Shown: piece by piece, positions 62,880 to 64,000 of the stretch
Numbering within the stretch: the first letter of the stretch is position 1
Layout: each line of letters opens with the position of its first letter
Source: Brevibacillus sp. JNUCC-41
GTDB taxonomy: Bacteria > Bacillota > Bacilli > Bacillales > DSM-1321
Assembly (NCBI RefSeq): GCF_014844095.1
Contig: NZ_CP062163.1
Location: forward strand, 1,426,001 to 1,490,000
Direction of reading: 5' to 3'
Length of the DNA stretch: 64,000 nt
Program-made: the position numbers and the translations under genes
The notes under the pieces: model-generated
Told to the model about the DNA's origin: nothing
Databases searched by the model: none
What the model saw: the letters and a program-made list of their open reading frames with translations, nothing else

Positions 62880-63944
62880 ATGAAGAAATATTTTTCGTTT
62901 ATTGTGGCAGTTATCGTTCTTTTTTCACTGGGTTTAAGCGAAACGAAGAGTTTTGCGGCAACTAAGATCAACCAGGATGAACTTAATGCATACCTTTCCG
63001 AAGTTAGAATGACGCAAGAAGAATTGGAAGAGTATTTATCCTATTACGACTTATCATTGAATGAACTGGGATCAGTAGAAGAGTTGCGAGATACATTAGG
63101 ACCGACCGTCACTCCTAAGACCATACAGAATCTACTAAAAAAATATGAAATGACAGAAGCGGAACTTACGGAATTATTAATAGAATACGGCGAACTGGAA
63201 GAGGGGGATTCAATCATCGATACCTTCCATTTCATTTACGACATTGAGGATATCATCGATTTAGAAATGGATTACGATGAGGAAGAGATGGAATATGATG
63301 ATGAAGAGATCATCGATTTAATGGATGGTCTCTTTACTGAGATCGGCCTTACAGACGAAGAGCTCAACAGGTTCATGAACCACCTTTTGCCTATCGTCGA
63401 AGACCCTTCTTTTGAAGCTCGTTTAATGGCGATCTCTGATAGGATGGATCAACTCGAGTATTTTGAAACAATTGATGAATTATCTGCTGAACAAGTGGCA
63501 GAATTGCTTTCCATATATAATGATCTTCAAAGCTTGCTGCAAATTCAATTCAAATTCGCCTTAATTCAGGATGGTGTCACGAAAAACCTATCCCTTGAGG
63601 CTTTATTCCAACTTAGGGAATTGACGAATGCTAGTTTACTAGTTTCCATTTATGATTTAAACGGCAATTTTTTGCTGGATTTTACATTGACAGGTGAAAT
63701 GATCGGTTCCGATTTAGTGAAAGAAACCGGTAATGACATTAAACAATCCACTGAGGTCATTTCTAAAGTGGCTGAGGTAAAAAAGGAAAAGCAAAAGCAA
63801 AAATCCACAAAACCTGATCTTAAAACGGAAAAAGGCGGAGTGCTTCCTAAAACGGCTGGTAATTACTTATTCGGCGCTTTAATCGGTTTAGTGTTGATGG
63901 GTATCGCTTTCGGATTAATCAGAAAAGCGAGACTCACTAATTAA
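62880..63944 (+). CDS. Processed acidic surface protein with LPXTA sorting signal
   Basis: A 354-residue exported protein. A signal peptide (about 1-26, ending SFAA) is followed by a strongly acidic, helical region with runs such as DYDEEEMEYDDEEIIDLMD, several repeats of the type (T)xEELxxxLxxY, a lysine-rich linker, and a C-terminal sorting signal: LPKTA at 322-326, a hydrophobic helix and the basic tail RKARLTN. LPxTA is the target of class D sortases. The layout fits the family of processed acidic surface proteins of Bacillaceae. AGGGGG lies 8 bases before the ATG at 62880. The function is unknown; the acidic body could bind cations. Confidence 0.85.
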   Translation: MKKYFSFIVAVIVLFSLGLSETKSFAATKINQDELNAYLSEVRMTQEELEEYLSYYDLSLNELGSVEELRDTLGPTVTPKTIQNLLKKYEMTEAELTELLIEYGELEEGDSIIDTFHFIYDIEDIIDLEMDYDEEEMEYDDEEIIDLMDGLFTEIGLTDEELNRFMNHLLPIVEDPSFEARLMAISDRMDQLEYFETIDELSAEQVAELLSIYNDLQSLLQIQFKFALIQDGVTKNLSLEALFQLRELTNASLLVSIYDLNGNFLLDFTLTGEMIGSDLVKETGNDIKQSTEVISKVAEVKKEKQKQKSTKPDLKTEKGGVLPKTAGNYLFGALIGLVLMGIAFGLIRKARLTN

Positions 63945-63945
63945 G

Positions 63946-64000
63946 ATGAGCAAAAATAGGCAATCCAGGCATAAGAAAAAAACGTTACTTATCACTGCTG
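63946..64000 (+). CDS. Start of a probable class D sortase, partial
   Basis: An ATG one base after the previous stop opens MSKNRQSRHKKKTLLITA and runs off the window. The basic stretch before a hydrophobic segment suits a sortase N-terminal anchor, and class D sortases usually sit next to LPXTA proteins of this kind. Only 18 codons are visible, so the assignment rests on context. Confidence 0.5.
   Translation, partial: MSKNRQSRHKKKTLLITA

Noticed and set aside
62621..62883. Two short plus-strand frames upstream of the acidic surface protein
   Set aside because: They overlap each other and the next gene's ribosome site, have no known domain, and their starts are poorly supported.

Overview
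The window is chromosomal DNA from a low-to-moderate-GC, endospore-forming Firmicute of the family Bacillaceae. Gene order and protein sequence agree closely with Bacillus subtilis over long blocks: yclNOPQ, desKR, secG-est-rnr-smpB-ssrA, cggR-gapA-pgk-tpiA-gpmI-eno, clpP/crh-whiA-yvcK-rapZ-yvcI, trxB-yvcD and the complete his operon. The tmRNA tag, the spread-out intergenic repeat and the accessory genes point to a Bacillus relative outside the subtilis group, possibly Peribacillus-like; that placement is inference only. No insertion sequence, prophage or CRISPR array was seen.

Layout. 1-3.2 kb: Fur-controlled siderophore ABC transporter (minus strand). 3.3-7.6 kb: a DUF1450 protein, a secreted M14 carboxypeptidase and a first squalene-hopene/sporulenol-type cyclase (plus strand), followed by an intergenic cluster of DnaA boxes. 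7.8-13.7 kb (minus): TPR protein, PepSY protein with an OmpR/HK two-component pair, MsrA, and the DesK/DesR membrane-fluidity pair without an adjacent desaturase. 14-21.6 kb (minus): a CitST/DcuSR-like two-component system, the tripartite tricarboxylate transporter TctCBA with a cre site, an AEC permease and a LysR regulator. 21.7-26.7 kb: a divergent formate dehydrogenase locus (fdhD and DUF2294 to the left, fdhF and DUF1641 to the right) with a terminator-bearing leader in front of fdhF. 26.8-31.5 kb: accessory segment with a second cyclase, an HXXEE membrane protein, a TIGR01777 oxidoreductase and a divergent DUF2515 gene, with a sigma-E-like promoter in the divergent region.

31.9-36.5 kb (minus): trans-translation and RNA-decay block, secG-est-rnr-smpB-ssrA. 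36.7-38.1 kb: a small membrane protein and a VanY-type lipoprotein carboxypeptidase. 38.3-47.2 kb (minus): rpoN (sigL) and a glutaredoxin-like gene, then the glycolytic regulon headed by cggR with a textbook CggR operator. 47.5-48.5 kb: tRNA-Arg(CCG) and CtsR-controlled clpP. 48.6-55.4 kb (minus): crh, whiA, yvcK, rapZ, Nudix gene, trxB and a large TPR protein. 55.8-62.4 kb (minus): hisZGDBHAFI. The window ends inside a cell-surface locus: an acidic protein with an LPKTA sorting signal followed by the first codons of what is probably its class D sortase.

Working together: carbon-catabolite elements recur (cre upstream of tctC and of rpoN, the Crh protein, the CggR regulon, YvcK), so much of the window deals with the choice between sugars and organic acids. 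A second theme is protein quality control (ClpP, tmRNA/SmpB, RNase R, MsrA, TrxB). The least explained parts are the DnaA-box cluster, the structured fdhF leader, the two-cyclase arrangement with its companion genes, an isolated 20-bp palindrome between eno and the VanY gene, and the acidic surface protein.
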